Source: Anammoximicrobium sp964645045
GTDB lineage: Bacteria; Planctomycetota; Planctomycetia; Pirellulales; Pirellulaceae
Length of the DNA stretch: 64,000 bases
Assembly (NCBI GenBank): GCA_964645045.1
Contig: CAZXYZ010000033.1
Coordinates: forward strand, 28,796-92,795
Direction of reading: 5' to 3'
Below the pieces are notes generated by a model. That model did not search any database. It had not been told where the DNA came from and saw only the letters and a program-made list of their open reading frames with translations. The translations under genes and the position numbers were made by a program. Shown in pieces: positions 25,100-33,860 of this stretch; positions within the stretch are counted from its first letter, which is position 1; every line of letters starts with the position of its first letter.

Positions 25100-26584
25100 C
25101 TACGCGAACACTTCGGTGCCGATTGGCGGGGGCGCGGCGAAGGCGGCGCCGCAGGCCTGGCAAGTGTCGCGGTCGCCGGCCACGCGGCGGCCGCAAGCCG
25201 AGCAGGTCTCGCAGACCGGCCAGCGGCGATGCAGGAGATAGCCGATCAGGCCGGGCACGCCCAGCAGCAGCACGAACACACACCACATCCACGCTCCCGG
25301 TTGAGCGTACCGCCGGTGCCGGCGAAAACACCACGCGGCCAAGGCGATGGCCGCCAAAGTGACGAAGACAATCGGCCCGAGGAAACGCCGGCAGGACGCA
25401 ACGAGGCCCTCGGCATACGAGGCCGCCGAACCGTTCCAGACTTGATCCAGGGGATACGCCACAAAGGCCCCCAGCCCGAGCAGCGCCGGAATCGGGAGCA
25501 TGCCGACGGCCTCCCACTCGCCGGCCGTCCCCGCGGAGTCAGGACGCTGCAGCGCGACATCCCGCTCGCGGACCACGCGGCCGTCCCGGTCGAGCCACGC
25601 CAGGTGCATGTCGCTGCTCCTTCCGAACCGAGCACCGTTCGTGAGCAAGACCTCGTCGCCGAGGACGTAGACTTCGGGGGCGCCACTCGCCCATTCGCCC
25701 GGCAACGCATACTGCCGCATCTGGTTCGCCGATGGGTCGATGATCCACAGGCGATCGGCCGAGCGCGCGGCGACCAGGCCGCGCTGCCGGAGCGAAGATC
25801 GCCCCGCGGCGTCTTTGACAACGGCCTGCTGGATGATCGCCGCCGACAACAGGCCGGGCTCTTCGAGCACGGTCCGCACGCGGCGCTGGCGGATGTCGAC
25901 TTCCACGAGCTTGCCGTCGGTCACCAGGTAGCCTCGCCACAAGGGAATGAGCCCACCTTGGCTGACACTCGTCGGCACGAAGTTGCTCGTGGAGACGAAG
26001 TTGCGCGGTTCCATCGCGCCGAGATAGTCGAAGACTCCTCCGGCTCCGAACAGCCGTCCGTCCAGCGGAAAGTGATCCGCGACCGGCAACGGCGTCGGCG
26101 AGAATCCTTGCCGGCCGATGTATCCGACGCGGCGTTTGCTGACGCTGTCAAAGCCTTCGAGCCACGCGTGTCCCGGCCGGCATCCGTCGTGGATCAGGTA
26201 CCAATACTGCGGCGGGATTTGGCCGTCGTTCACGCCCTTCATCCGGGCCGACCATTCGACCGGCCAACCGTAGCGCTCGAGCGTCTCGGCGTCCGGCAAC
26301 GCGGCTGAGTATATCTGCGTCGCCTCTTCAACCGGCTCGCCGTCCAGCGTACGGTAGGTGCGATACTGGTAGTCCCTGTTGCCGATCGTGGCGATCACCG
26401 GCACGCCCTCGGATGTCACGAGCAGTTGTTCGTAGGTCCGCGCCGGCGAAGATTGCTGACGACGCTGCCATCGGCGAATCGCGTCGCCGCAGAATCCGCA
26501 TACGACGCCCCACACCACCGCTGTCCCGACCGCCAGGACCAGGGCGAGCAGGAGGGAATTCACAAGGCCGTGCCGCTGACGCAT
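25100..26584 (-). CDS. Membrane protein of the GntR-ABC operon, C-terminal zinc ribbon
   Basis: A 494-residue protein starting MRQRHGLVNSLLLALVLAVG (AAAGGGAC upstream); an in-frame extension to 27235 overlaps the permease in another frame and is rejected. One N-terminal transmembrane helix is followed by about 350 extracytoplasmic residues with a possible beta-propeller feel (repeated short strands such as GYLVTDGKLVEVDIRQRRV, DRLWIIDPSANQMRQYALP, EVYVLGDEVLLTNG). Several hydrophobic helices follow near 355-450, and the protein ends in CETCSACGRRVAGDRDTCQA, a four-Cys zinc ribbon. It is the last gene of the GntR-ATPase-permease operon, 11 bp after the permease. Function unknown; it is probably a subunit or sensor of that transporter. 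Confidence 0.7.
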   Translation of the reverse strand: MRQRHGLVNSLLLALVLAVGTAVVWGVVCGFCGDAIRRWQRRQQSSPARTYEQLLVTSEGVPVIATIGNRDYQYRTYRTLDGEPVEEATQIYSAALPDAETLERYGWPVEWSARMKGVNDGQIPPQYWYLIHDGCRPGHAWLEGFDSVSKRRVGYIGRQGFSPTPLPVADHFPLDGRLFGAGGVFDYLGAMEPRNFVSTSNFVPTSVSQGGLIPLWRGYLVTDGKLVEVDIRQRRVRTVLEEPGLLSAAIIQQAVVKDAAGRSSLRQRGLVAARSADRLWIIDPSANQMRQYALPGEWASGAPEVYVLGDEVLLTNGARFGRSSDMHLAWLDRDGRVVRERDVALQRPDSAGTAGEWEAVGMLPIPALLGLGAFVAYPLDQVWNGSAASYAEGLVASCRRFLGPIVFVTLAAIALAAWCFRRHRRYAQPGAWMWCVFVLLLGVPGLIGYLLHRRWPVCETCSACGRRVAGDRDTCQACGAAFAAPPPIGTEVFA

Positions 26585-26595
26585 ATCCGTCCCTT

Positions 26596-27276
26596 TCAAC
26601 TGAAATCGCGCACGCGGACCACGTGCTGGATGCAGATCAGAAAGATGCCGTCCACGACGACCGTGATCAGCACCGGCAGCCACCACCAGGGAAGCGGCGC
26701 TTCCAACAGGATGAACGTCGGCAGGGCGGCGACGACCAGCGGCAGCAGCCGCGAACCGATCCACCGCGCCGGCCGCAGGCCGCACAGAAAGGCCGCCAGG
26801 TACAGCATCGTCATGCTCAACAGGATTCGCCACACGGGCCACGTCATCGACCACGCGAACGGGCTGGCGTGCGTGCCGGGCGTCGCCGCCCAGACCGCAA
26901 ACAGCAGCACCGGCGGCACGGTGCACGCCGCATAGACGGTCAGGCCGGCAGCCAGCTTGACCCACACTAACCGTCGCCGCGACACGGGCAGGTGAAACAG
27001 CAACAGGTAGGTGCCGTGCAGCGTCTCGCCCAGCGTCTGATGAAAGCCCAACGCCACGGCCAACAAGGCGGCCACGGCGGCCACGCCGATGCCAAAGTCG
27101 TCGGCCACGAACGGAATCTGGCCGCTCGCCGGACCGAACGACCGAAACCCGTAACTCGACGGCAGCGAATCGTCCCAGCCGATCTGATTGGCGACGACGA
27201 ACAGCAGGATCGCCAGCCCGGCGGTTCCGATCCACAGGTTCTCGCGGGCTTCCTTAAACGCCAACGCTTTCCACAT
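26596..27276 (-). CDS. ABC transporter permease
   Basis: A 226-residue integral membrane protein. The ATG at 27276 has GGAGG about 11 nt upstream and overlaps the ATPase gene by 23 bp. Six hydrophobic segments are visible, including TAGLAILLFVVANQI, VAAVAALLAVALGFHQTL, AAGLTVYAACTVPPVLLFAV, ILLSMTMLYLAAFLCGL, LLPLVVAALPTFILL and WWLPVLITVVVDGIFLICI. TLGETLHGTYLLLFHLPVSR is the usual cytoplasmic loop of ABC-2 type permeases. With the ATPase it forms a probable exporter of the YtrA-regulated type. The substrate is unknown. Confidence 0.85.
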   Translation of the reverse strand: MWKALAFKEARENLWIGTAGLAILLFVVANQIGWDDSLPSSYGFRSFGPASGQIPFVADDFGIGVAAVAALLAVALGFHQTLGETLHGTYLLLFHLPVSRRRLVWVKLAAGLTVYAACTVPPVLLFAVWAATPGTHASPFAWSMTWPVWRILLSMTMLYLAAFLCGLRPARWIGSRLLPLVVAALPTFILLEAPLPWWWLPVLITVVVDGIFLICIQHVVRVRDFS

Positions 27277-28192
27277 GTTCCGCTTCCCCTCCAAACACCG
27301 GCAGCGCCCGCCGCGGGCCCCGCGTATACTCGATGAAGGCGTCTTCCAGGTTCAAATCGAGCACCTCTTGCGACCGCGGCTGCAGCCGGTCGATCTGCTG
27401 CTGATGCTCGTCGTTCGGTTTGACCACGGTCAACTCCAACCGCGTGCCGACCGGCCGGGCGCCGATCAGTCCCGGACAGGCGGGAAACTCGGGCGGCGTG
27501 CGGCCGAACTCCAGCACGATCTTCTTGACCGCTTGCTTGAATTCGTCCGTCGGACAGTCCACGCGCAACACGCCGTCGACCAGCACGCCGATCCGGTCGG
27601 CCACGCGTTCCACGTCCGACAAGATGTGCGAGCTGAACAGGATCGTGCGGCCGCGGCGCTGGATGATCTGGATCATCGATTCGAGAAAATCCCGCCGCAC
27701 CACGGTGTCCAGCCCGATCGTCGGGTCGTCCAGGATCAGCAACTCCGGGTCCGGCGCGACCGCCAAGGCCAGCGCGACTTGGGCCCGCTGGCCGCGCGAC
27801 AGGTGACGGATGCGTTTCTTCTGCGGCAGCTCGAAGTGATCGAGAATCTGTTCGACCAGCGGCCCATTCCAGCGCGGGTAGAACGCCCGGGCGAACCGGA
27901 CCGCCTGGCCGATGGTCATCCAGCGGTACAGCGGATGGCCTTCGGCCAGGTACGCGATGCGGGTCCGCGTGGCCGGCGTCAAGGCAGCCGCGTCCTCGCC
28001 CAGCAACTGGATTTGGCCGCGATCGGGATGGACCAGGCCCAGCAGCATCTTGATCGTCGTCGACTTGCCCGCCCCGTTGCGGCCGAGCAATCCATAGACG
28101 CTGCCGCACGGGATCCGCAAGTCCAACGTATCGACCACACGCTGCCGGCCGTAGTACTTGGTCAAGCGTTGGGTCACAATGGCGTCCGACAT
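27254..28192 (-). CDS. ABC transporter ATP-binding protein
   Basis: A 312-residue ATPase. I start at ATG 28192 because GAGG lies 6 nt before it; an ATG at 28204 is an alternative. The motifs are Walker A GRNGAGKST (about 37-45), Q-loop region IAYLAEGHPLYRWMTIGQAV, signature LSRGQ, Walker B LLILDDP and switch SSHIL. The residue after the Walker B Asp is Asp rather than the usual catalytic Glu, which is common in this ABC-2 exporter subgroup but may slow hydrolysis. A C-terminal domain of about 100 residues follows. The gene begins 25 bp after the GntR gene and overlaps the permease, so the four genes form one operon. Confidence 0.93.
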   Translation of the reverse strand: MSDAIVTQRLTKYYGRQRVVDTLDLRIPCGSVYGLLGRNGAGKSTTIKMLLGLVHPDRGQIQLLGEDAAALTPATRTRIAYLAEGHPLYRWMTIGQAVRFARAFYPRWNGPLVEQILDHFELPQKKRIRHLSRGQRAQVALALAVAPDPELLILDDPTIGLDTVVRRDFLESMIQIIQRRGRTILFSSHILSDVERVADRIGVLVDGVLRVDCPTDEFKQAVKKIVLEFGRTPPEFPACPGLIGARPVGTRLELTVVKPNDEHQQQIDRLQPRSQEVLDLNLEDAFIEYTRGPRRALPVFGGEAEHVESVGV

Positions 28193-28217
28193 AACCAGCC
28201 TCATCCACGCGCGAAGA

Positions 28218-28622
28218 TCAGTTCGCTTTCCTTTCGCCCCGCTCCCACTGAAACCGGGTCATGCGCTCCGCGATCAGCGCCGTGACTTCATCCGCAGCAA
28301 ACCCCAGATGCACCGCCTCGGTCAGCATCCCGTCGACGCTGCGAATCAGCCGGTCCTGGCGTGCCTTCTTGGTCAATTCCTGCCGCGGCCGGGCCACGAA
28401 CGCGCCCAGCCCGGGCCGCGTACACAGCACGCCCTCCCGCTCCAGCTCGGTGTAGACCCGCGCGATCGTGTTCGGGTTGACGACCAGCGTTCGGGAAAGC
28501 TCCCGCACCGACGGCAGCTTCTCGTCCGCGGTCAACCGCCCCGTGGCGATCGCCTCGCGAATCTGCTCGCTCAACTGCCGATAGATGGCTAGCCGGCTGG
28601 TCGGTTCGATTCTAAATTCCAT
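28218..28622 (-). CDS. GntR-family transcriptional regulator (YtrA type)
   Basis: A 134-residue protein. The N-terminal winged helix reads IYRQLSEQIREAIATGRLTA, then KLPSVRELSRTLVVNPNTIA and RVYTELEREGVLCTRPGLGA. The short C-terminal part (about 60 residues, helical) is the size expected for the YtrA subfamily, which lacks a large ligand-binding domain. YtrA regulators sit at the head of ABC transporter operons and repress them, as here. A palindrome 14 bp upstream of the start codon is a likely autoregulatory operator. Confidence 0.93.
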   Translation of the reverse strand: MEFRIEPTSRLAIYRQLSEQIREAIATGRLTADEKLPSVRELSRTLVVNPNTIARVYTELEREGVLCTRPGLGAFVARPRQELTKKARQDRLIRSVDGMLTEAVHLGFAADEVTALIAERMTRFQWERGERKAN

Positions 28623-28635
28623 AGTGCTGTCCCAA

Positions 28636-28658
28636 CTGTACTACGTATACTAATACAG
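28636..28658. promoter_or_regulatory. Candidate GntR/YtrA operator
   Basis: A 23-bp imperfect palindrome with outer halves ctgta and tacag and centre gtatac, in AT-rich DNA directly upstream of the GntR gene. The 3' half aligns with the reverse complement of the 5' half at all but two symmetric pairs. Its position and symmetry fit negative autoregulation of the GntR-ABC operon. Assignment is by analogy with YtrA operators. Confidence 0.6.
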
Positions 28659-28913
28659 TAGATCCAAAAAGTCAAGGGGGCTGCAAGAAAAAGTGGCCAA
28701 CTCGGAACCAGTCGGCGACCGTCGGTCTGACCGGTTGGCCACGCCGGGCCAACGGCGGCGCCGCCGAGTCGGAATGGAGACACGGGGCCCAACGCACGGT
28801 CTACCGCGAACAGCTGTTGGTCGAGGTGGAGCGGGGGGAAGCAATCTCCGCACCGTCGGCGGAACCCCACGAGCCGGTTCTCGCCTGGTCGGAGGCCGGG
28901 CGGCGCGGACGGT

Positions 28914-31775
28914 TCACGGCTGCTTGCTCCCGGCGTGGTCCACGGCTCCGCCGAATCCCGGCCCGCCGGCGGCGACGTAACCGTGGCTCGCGCCGTTCGC
29001 GTCGGGCGTGACCCAGAACGAGTACAGCGAGCCGCTGGTCAGGGTGAACCGCAGCCGCACATTTTTGCCGCTGGCGCGGGCGAGGCTTTCCGCACCGCGC
29101 CACGTCACGCGCTGGCGGGTGCTGTCGCAGCACAGCGGGACGCAGTTTTCCGCCGTGAACGGGCCGTAGGGCTTGCCGTCCAGCGTCAGCACTTCCACCT
29201 GCAACTCGCCGCGCGGTGCGTCGAGGTTGACGAACAGGTGCTCGCCCTTGAACCGGAGCGGGCGCGTGGTCAGCGTGCCGGCTTTCCCGCCCGCGTCCAG
29301 CGAGGCAAAACCATCGCGGCGCAGCGTGGCCAGGCCGATGGCGCCGCCGGTGTACATGCCCCGCTTGCCGCTCGGCGCGATGCCGGAGGTGCCCGTGTAA
29401 GGGAACACCAGTTGGTCATCGAGCACGACGAACACTCCCGCCGTGCTGTGCAGATAGGCGCGGTCCCAAGCGCCCTCCGTGCGCGATCCCGCGAGGAAGC
29501 CGCTGCGATCCGGGCGGTGCCAGTGGAACCCGTCGCGGCTGAAGCCGAGTTCGAGGTCGATCAACTTGGGAAAACCGCCCTTGTCGCAGACTTCGTTCTT
29601 CGGGCCGCGATGAATGTAGTGCATACCCACCATCAGGCTCTCGTAGGCCACGGCGTTCAGACTGTAGAGCTGCGGTGGATCGCCGGCGCCGGGGTAGCGC
29701 CCCTCGGGCTCCGGCGCATCGAGACGGTCGGCGTTGGTCCAGTAGACCGCCTTGGACCAGTCCGCGCCTTTCAGGAAATCATCGCTTTCGTGATAGTAGC
29801 GGCTGCGGCCTCGCGACGTGCCGCGTTTGATGCTGAAAACCCACTTCTGGCGGAAGGGATTGAAAAAGAAAGAACAGTAATCGTCCGCCGCCGCGTCGGT
29901 CGGCACGGCCTCGGACCACGTGCGCCCGTCGCTGACGTGCAGCGAATGGTTGAAGACCGGCGGACGCTGCTCTTTCGGGACGTGCATCCAGCAAGTGAGA
30001 AACTTGATGCGTTCGGCGGGATTCGCGGCGTTCAGGTCGAACCACACGCAGTTGTCGGAGCCGCCGCTCTGGAGTTTCGGGCCGGTCCAGCGAAGGCCTT
30101 CGGGCAGCAGCGGGCCATGCCGGGTCCAGTGCTTCAGGTCCGTGCTCGTGGCCAGCGAGAGCGGCCCGCGCCAGCCGGCTACGTAAAACATCTTGAAGTG
30201 CTTCTCCGCCGGGTCCCAGAACACGCCGCCTTGACCGAGGAAGACCGTCGCCTGCTGGCCACGCTCGCCGAGCGTCGAGTCCGCGAGTTCCCGCGGCGTT
30301 TCCGCCCTGAACACCGGATTGCCCTCAAACTTCCTCGCCTTGTGGAACGTGCGTTGCAGGTCGGTTTGTTCGATCAGGAAATCATCCACGAAAAGCTGCC
30401 GGCCGACATCCACCGGGATCGTCTTCGGCGGCCGCTGCAGATACGGCACGGGCATCGGCTCGGTCGTCGCGGGATCGAGATGCCGCGGCGGCCATTCGTA
30501 GGGAAGTTCGATGCCGTTGTACAGGATCGGCTTGGGACCGGTCGCTTTGTTGGCGAGCATCAGGAGTTTCGCGTCCGCCGAGACGATCTTTCCCGCCAGC
30601 ACATCTTCCTCGCGGAACTTCGCCAGCAGGATCTCCGCGTCGGTGTGGCGGTTCCAATCGTAGAGGATGTGGATGAGTCCGTCCGGCGCTTGAAAGCCGT
30701 CGGGATACGACACGCTGGACCGCTCGTCGAGCAGCAAGCCGCCGCGCCAGGTCTGGCCGTCGTCCTCGGACAGGAAGGCGGACATGTGCGAACGCTTTGT
30801 GAGCCGTTCGCTCGGGGGCCCGTTCTTCACGAGCAGAATTCGTCCCGAAGCAAGCCGCCGGAGGAAGAACCGCGCGTTGACGTTCTGAACCGTTGCGGCG
30901 GGCTTGGGCTCGCTCCATGTCTTGCCTTGGTCTGTGGAAAAGCACTCGTGCGGGTTGCCGCGCGTCCGCGCCAGCATCCACAGGCGTCCGTCACGCAGCT
31001 CGACCGTCATATGCTCGTCGAACTCCCAATCGGGAAATTTTACATTGCCGCGCGGCTTCCACGTTTGTCCCTCGTCGGTTGAGGCGTAGACCAATGCGGT
31101 CTTTTGCTGCCAGTGGGAAACCGGCAGCAGCCAGTCGCCGTTCTTCAGCACGGTCGGCTTGTTCAACGTACAGCCTTCGGCAAAGTACACCGGCTGCGAC
31201 CACACCGGCGCGTCCGCGTCGGGATTGTCGCAGCGGATAAACCAGTCGCCGATCGGCCCGGGCACGCCGATCGCGGTCTGGTCGAAGAACAGCCACAAGC
31301 GGCCCCGCGGATCGGTCCACAGATTGCCGACGAGCGCCCCGCGCTGCCGCTTGCCGGATGGATCGAGCGCGCCGACGACCAAGCGCGGCTTCGACCACGT
31401 GGCTCCGCCGTCGTCGCTCGTCGCCAGGATGAAGTAGCCATCCGGCTTGTCACCCGTGCCTGTCCAACAGCCCCAGATGCGGCCCTGCGGCGTGCGATCC
31501 ATGCCGAGTATCATGGCCCCCGGCCGCGCGTCGTCCTGAAACTCCGCTCCCGGCGCGGTGATGATGACCGGCGGCTCGGTTCGCGCGTCAATCGATAAGG
31601 CGACCGCATCGGACGTGCCGGGCCGTGGATGCAACGGCTCGGAGACCCGGCGACCGTCCGGAAGCGGAGGATGGGGAGTGGTGGCTGCAGGTGCGGGATT
31701 CGGCTCCTGCTGTGCCTGAGCGATGGCCGGCAGGCAGAGCACAAGGGTGGGGATGATGGCAAGGGTGCGTTTCAT
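28914..31775 (-). CDS. Exported sialidase-type BNR protein fused to a GH32/43-like propeller
   Basis: A 953-residue exported protein with signal peptide MKRTLAIIPTLVLCLPAIAQ. The N-terminal half (about 70-420) is a six-bladed sialidase-like propeller with Asp-box motifs such as SDDGGATWSKP, STDEGQTWKPR, STDQGKTWSEP and SEDDGQTWRGG. The second half (about 465-830) looks like a five-bladed GH32/GH43-type propeller (QLFVDDFLIEQTDLQRTFHK, then GGVFWDPAEKHFKMFYVAGW and LATSTDLKHWTRHGP), and the tail is a beta-sandwich (about 840-940). Such two-propeller proteins are common in planctomycetes and act on host or algal glycans. The exact substrate is unknown. It is transcribed divergently from the oxidoreductase and GH36 genes, which suggests a glycan-use locus. 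Confidence 0.85.
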   Translation of the reverse strand: MKRTLAIIPTLVLCLPAIAQAQQEPNPAPAATTPHPPLPDGRRVSEPLHPRPGTSDAVALSIDARTEPPVIITAPGAEFQDDARPGAMILGMDRTPQGRIWGCWTGTGDKPDGYFILATSDDGGATWSKPRLVVGALDPSGKRQRGALVGNLWTDPRGRLWLFFDQTAIGVPGPIGDWFIRCDNPDADAPVWSQPVYFAEGCTLNKPTVLKNGDWLLPVSHWQQKTALVYASTDEGQTWKPRGNVKFPDWEFDEHMTVELRDGRLWMLARTRGNPHECFSTDQGKTWSEPKPAATVQNVNARFFLRRLASGRILLVKNGPPSERLTKRSHMSAFLSEDDGQTWRGGLLLDERSSVSYPDGFQAPDGLIHILYDWNRHTDAEILLAKFREEDVLAGKIVSADAKLLMLANKATGPKPILYNGIELPYEWPPRHLDPATTEPMPVPYLQRPPKTIPVDVGRQLFVDDFLIEQTDLQRTFHKARKFEGNPVFRAETPRELADSTLGERGQQATVFLGQGGVFWDPAEKHFKMFYVAGWRGPLSLATSTDLKHWTRHGPLLPEGLRWTGPKLQSGGSDNCVWFDLNAANPAERIKFLTCWMHVPKEQRPPVFNHSLHVSDGRTWSEAVPTDAAADDYCSFFFNPFRQKWVFSIKRGTSRGRSRYYHESDDFLKGADWSKAVYWTNADRLDAPEPEGRYPGAGDPPQLYSLNAVAYESLMVGMHYIHRGPKNEVCDKGGFPKLIDLELGFSRDGFHWHRPDRSGFLAGSRTEGAWDRAYLHSTAGVFVVLDDQLVFPYTGTSGIAPSGKRGMYTGGAIGLATLRRDGFASLDAGGKAGTLTTRPLRFKGEHLFVNLDAPRGELQVEVLTLDGKPYGPFTAENCVPLCCDSTRQRVTWRGAESLARASGKNVRLRFTLTSGSLYSFWVTPDANGASHGYVAAGGPGFGGAVDHAGSKQP

Positions 31776-32463
31776 CGTGTTCGTTCCTTATTTCTTGGTG
31801 GGGGGACGTGCGGTTGCCTGCCACTTGCTGCCTTTCCAATATACAGCTTTTGCCCATGACCTGTGCGAGCCTTTGTCAAGGGACATGTGCCTAGTGAGCG
31901 ACGACGTACCCCGGCACTCCGGCCAGATAGCGGCCCATCGCCCGGCCGGCCACACGCCAACCTGCGGACATCGGCGCCGGGTCATTGGTCGGGCTCCGGA
32001 AGGCGATCAGCATGGGCCGCAAGGTGTGGCGTCTGAGAAAAACCTGACACGATTTGCGCAGCTTCGTATTGACTGTGTGCCTGCGGGAAGTCGAAAATCG
32101 AGGCCGCAACGGACAAGTGGATTCCCAGAACTGAAATGGCGTGGGGGGCCAGAACGAAGGAGAGGATCCAGTCGGACTGCAAGGAATCTGCCATGAAAAC
32201 CACGATCCTCTTCCCGTTGCGGATTGCTCTGATGTGCGGTGCGCTGTTGGCAGAGCCGGTTCAGCTTAGCTCTGGGCCTGAACGACGCCGCCCCTCAGCC
32301 TGGCGCACCCGTGAAACGGGATCGGCAAAGCTACACTCCGCGCACCTGAGTTTATTCGGCTCTGATGACGTTCTCTGTAGCCGTGCTGTCTGACGAGGAC
32401 CGTCGCGGCGTGCGACCGTAAGCTGTGCGAATTGAAAGACTGACCCAAGAAAGACTCTTAACC
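31776..32463. other. Divergent intergenic region, sialidase to oxidoreductase
   Basis: Nearly 690 bp. The only notable content is a short signal-peptide-like frame at 32193-32393, annotated separately. No promoter is convincing, although both flanking genes must start transcription here. Confidence 0.5.
32193..32393 (+). pseudogene. Probable truncated exported-protein remnant
   Basis: AAGGA lies 7 nt before an ATG that begins MKTTILFPLRIALMCGALLA, a normal signal-peptide start. The frame ends after 66 codons with Arg/Ser-rich residues of no recognisable fold. It looks like the 5' end of a gene whose body was lost. No homologous family can be named. Confidence 0.3.
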
Positions 32464-33633
32464 ATGCCGCATCTCACTCGCCGACGTTTCCTCAGCGATT
32501 CGGCCATCGCCGCCTCGGTTCTTGCCACGGGTTCCAGTTCCCGTTTCATATCAAACGCAGCGGAGGCTCTTGCCGCTGACACTTCTGCCTCGCCGAATGA
32601 CAGGCTTGATGCGATGGTTTGCGGCTTACGACAACCGATCAAGATCGGACAGATCGGCACCGGGAACCAGCACGCCTATAAGATCGCGTCGCTGCGCAAA
32701 CTAACGGATCTCTTCGAGGTTGTCGGATTTGTGGAGGACGACCCGACCTTGCGCCAGAAAGCCCTGAACAGCGATGCGTTCAAGGGGTTGAAAGTGATGT
32801 CTTCGGAAGAGCTGCTGGCCGTTCCAGGTCTGCAGGCCGTGGCGGTCGAAACCGAGGAGCGGGTTTGCCTTCCTCCCGCGCTGAGTTGTATCCGGGCCGG
32901 AAAGCACATCCATCTGGACAAGCCGTGCGGCGAATCGCTGCCGAAGTTCAAACAATTGCTGGACGAGGCGAAAGCCGGGAACCTGACGGTCCAGGTCGGG
33001 TACATGTACCGGAATAACCCGGCCGTGCAGTTTTGCATCAAGGCCGTGAAAGACGGCTTGATCGGGAACGTGTTTGATCTGGACGCAGCCATGGGGCGGT
33101 ACGACGGGGAGAGCTACCGAAACCTCATCAAAGACTACCGGGGCGGAATCGCGTACATTCTGGCCTGCCATCTGATCGATATCGTCGTCTCGGTCATGGG
33201 GGAACCGGCAAAAATCACGCCCTATCTGCGCCAGACCCGCGCTGACGGCGTACTCGACAACTGCCTGGCCGTCTTCGAATTCTCCCGCGATCGGCTGGCC
33301 ACGATCCGGACCTCCATCACCGAGGCAAAGGGCTTTCAGCGCCGACGTTTCAAGGTAATGGGCGACAAGGGAAGCATCATCATTCAGCCGATCGAATCCC
33401 AGGGCAACATGTCCGGCGGAGTCCTCACGCTTGCCTTGGAGGAAGATCGCGGCGGCTTCAAGAAGGGGATCCAGACCGTTGATATGCCGCCCTTGAAAGA
33501 CCGCTACGAAGACCAGTGGCGGGAGTTTGCCGCCGTTTTGAACGGGGATCTGGTCAATCCGTACACCTACGAGCATGACTACATTGTGCATAAATGCCAT
33601 CTGCAGGCCTGCGGCCTGCCGATCGACGTGTGA
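32464..33633 (+). CDS. Gfo/Idh/MocA family oxidoreductase, Tat-exported
   Basis: A 389-residue protein starting at ATG 32464, MPHLTRRRFLSDSAIAASVL, a twin-arginine signal (RRRFL with hydrophobic h-region). The Rossmann NAD(P) domain has IKIGQIGTGNQHAYKIASLR (about 60-80) and the dinucleotide-binding Gly pattern GxGxxxxxx. The motif HIHLDKPCGESLPKFKQLLD at about 148-168 is the hallmark EKP/DKP segment. The C-terminal domain has VQVGYMYRNNPAVQFC and CHLIDIVVSVMGEP, where the His of the CHxxD motif is the usual catalytic residue. It probably oxidises a sugar or sugar acid in the periplasm. It is followed by a GH36 alpha-galactosidase on the same strand with a 227-bp gap. Confidence 0.92.
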   Translation: MPHLTRRRFLSDSAIAASVLATGSSSRFISNAAEALAADTSASPNDRLDAMVCGLRQPIKIGQIGTGNQHAYKIASLRKLTDLFEVVGFVEDDPTLRQKALNSDAFKGLKVMSSEELLAVPGLQAVAVETEERVCLPPALSCIRAGKHIHLDKPCGESLPKFKQLLDEAKAGNLTVQVGYMYRNNPAVQFCIKAVKDGLIGNVFDLDAAMGRYDGESYRNLIKDYRGGIAYILACHLIDIVVSVMGEPAKITPYLRQTRADGVLDNCLAVFEFSRDRLATIRTSITEAKGFQRRRFKVMGDKGSIIIQPIESQGNMSGGVLTLALEEDRGGFKKGIQTVDMPPLKDRYEDQWREFAAVLNGDLVNPYTYEHDYIVHKCHLQACGLPIDV

Positions 33634-33860
33634 GACATACGTCGCCTTGATGCTTCGAGTTCGCCAGCCGGGTGATGCGTTCGAGTTTCTTGCGAAGGTC
33701 GAAAACCGTGCCTCGGGCTGGTGCGTGCGGCATTTCGAATTCCCGATCCTGTTCGATATCCGCAACAGTGGGGCCGACCACCAGGGGCTGGCCGTGCTGC
33801 TGCCGAGCTGTCTTGGCGAGCGGAATTCTGAACGACGGAACATCTAACAAGGAGAACAAA

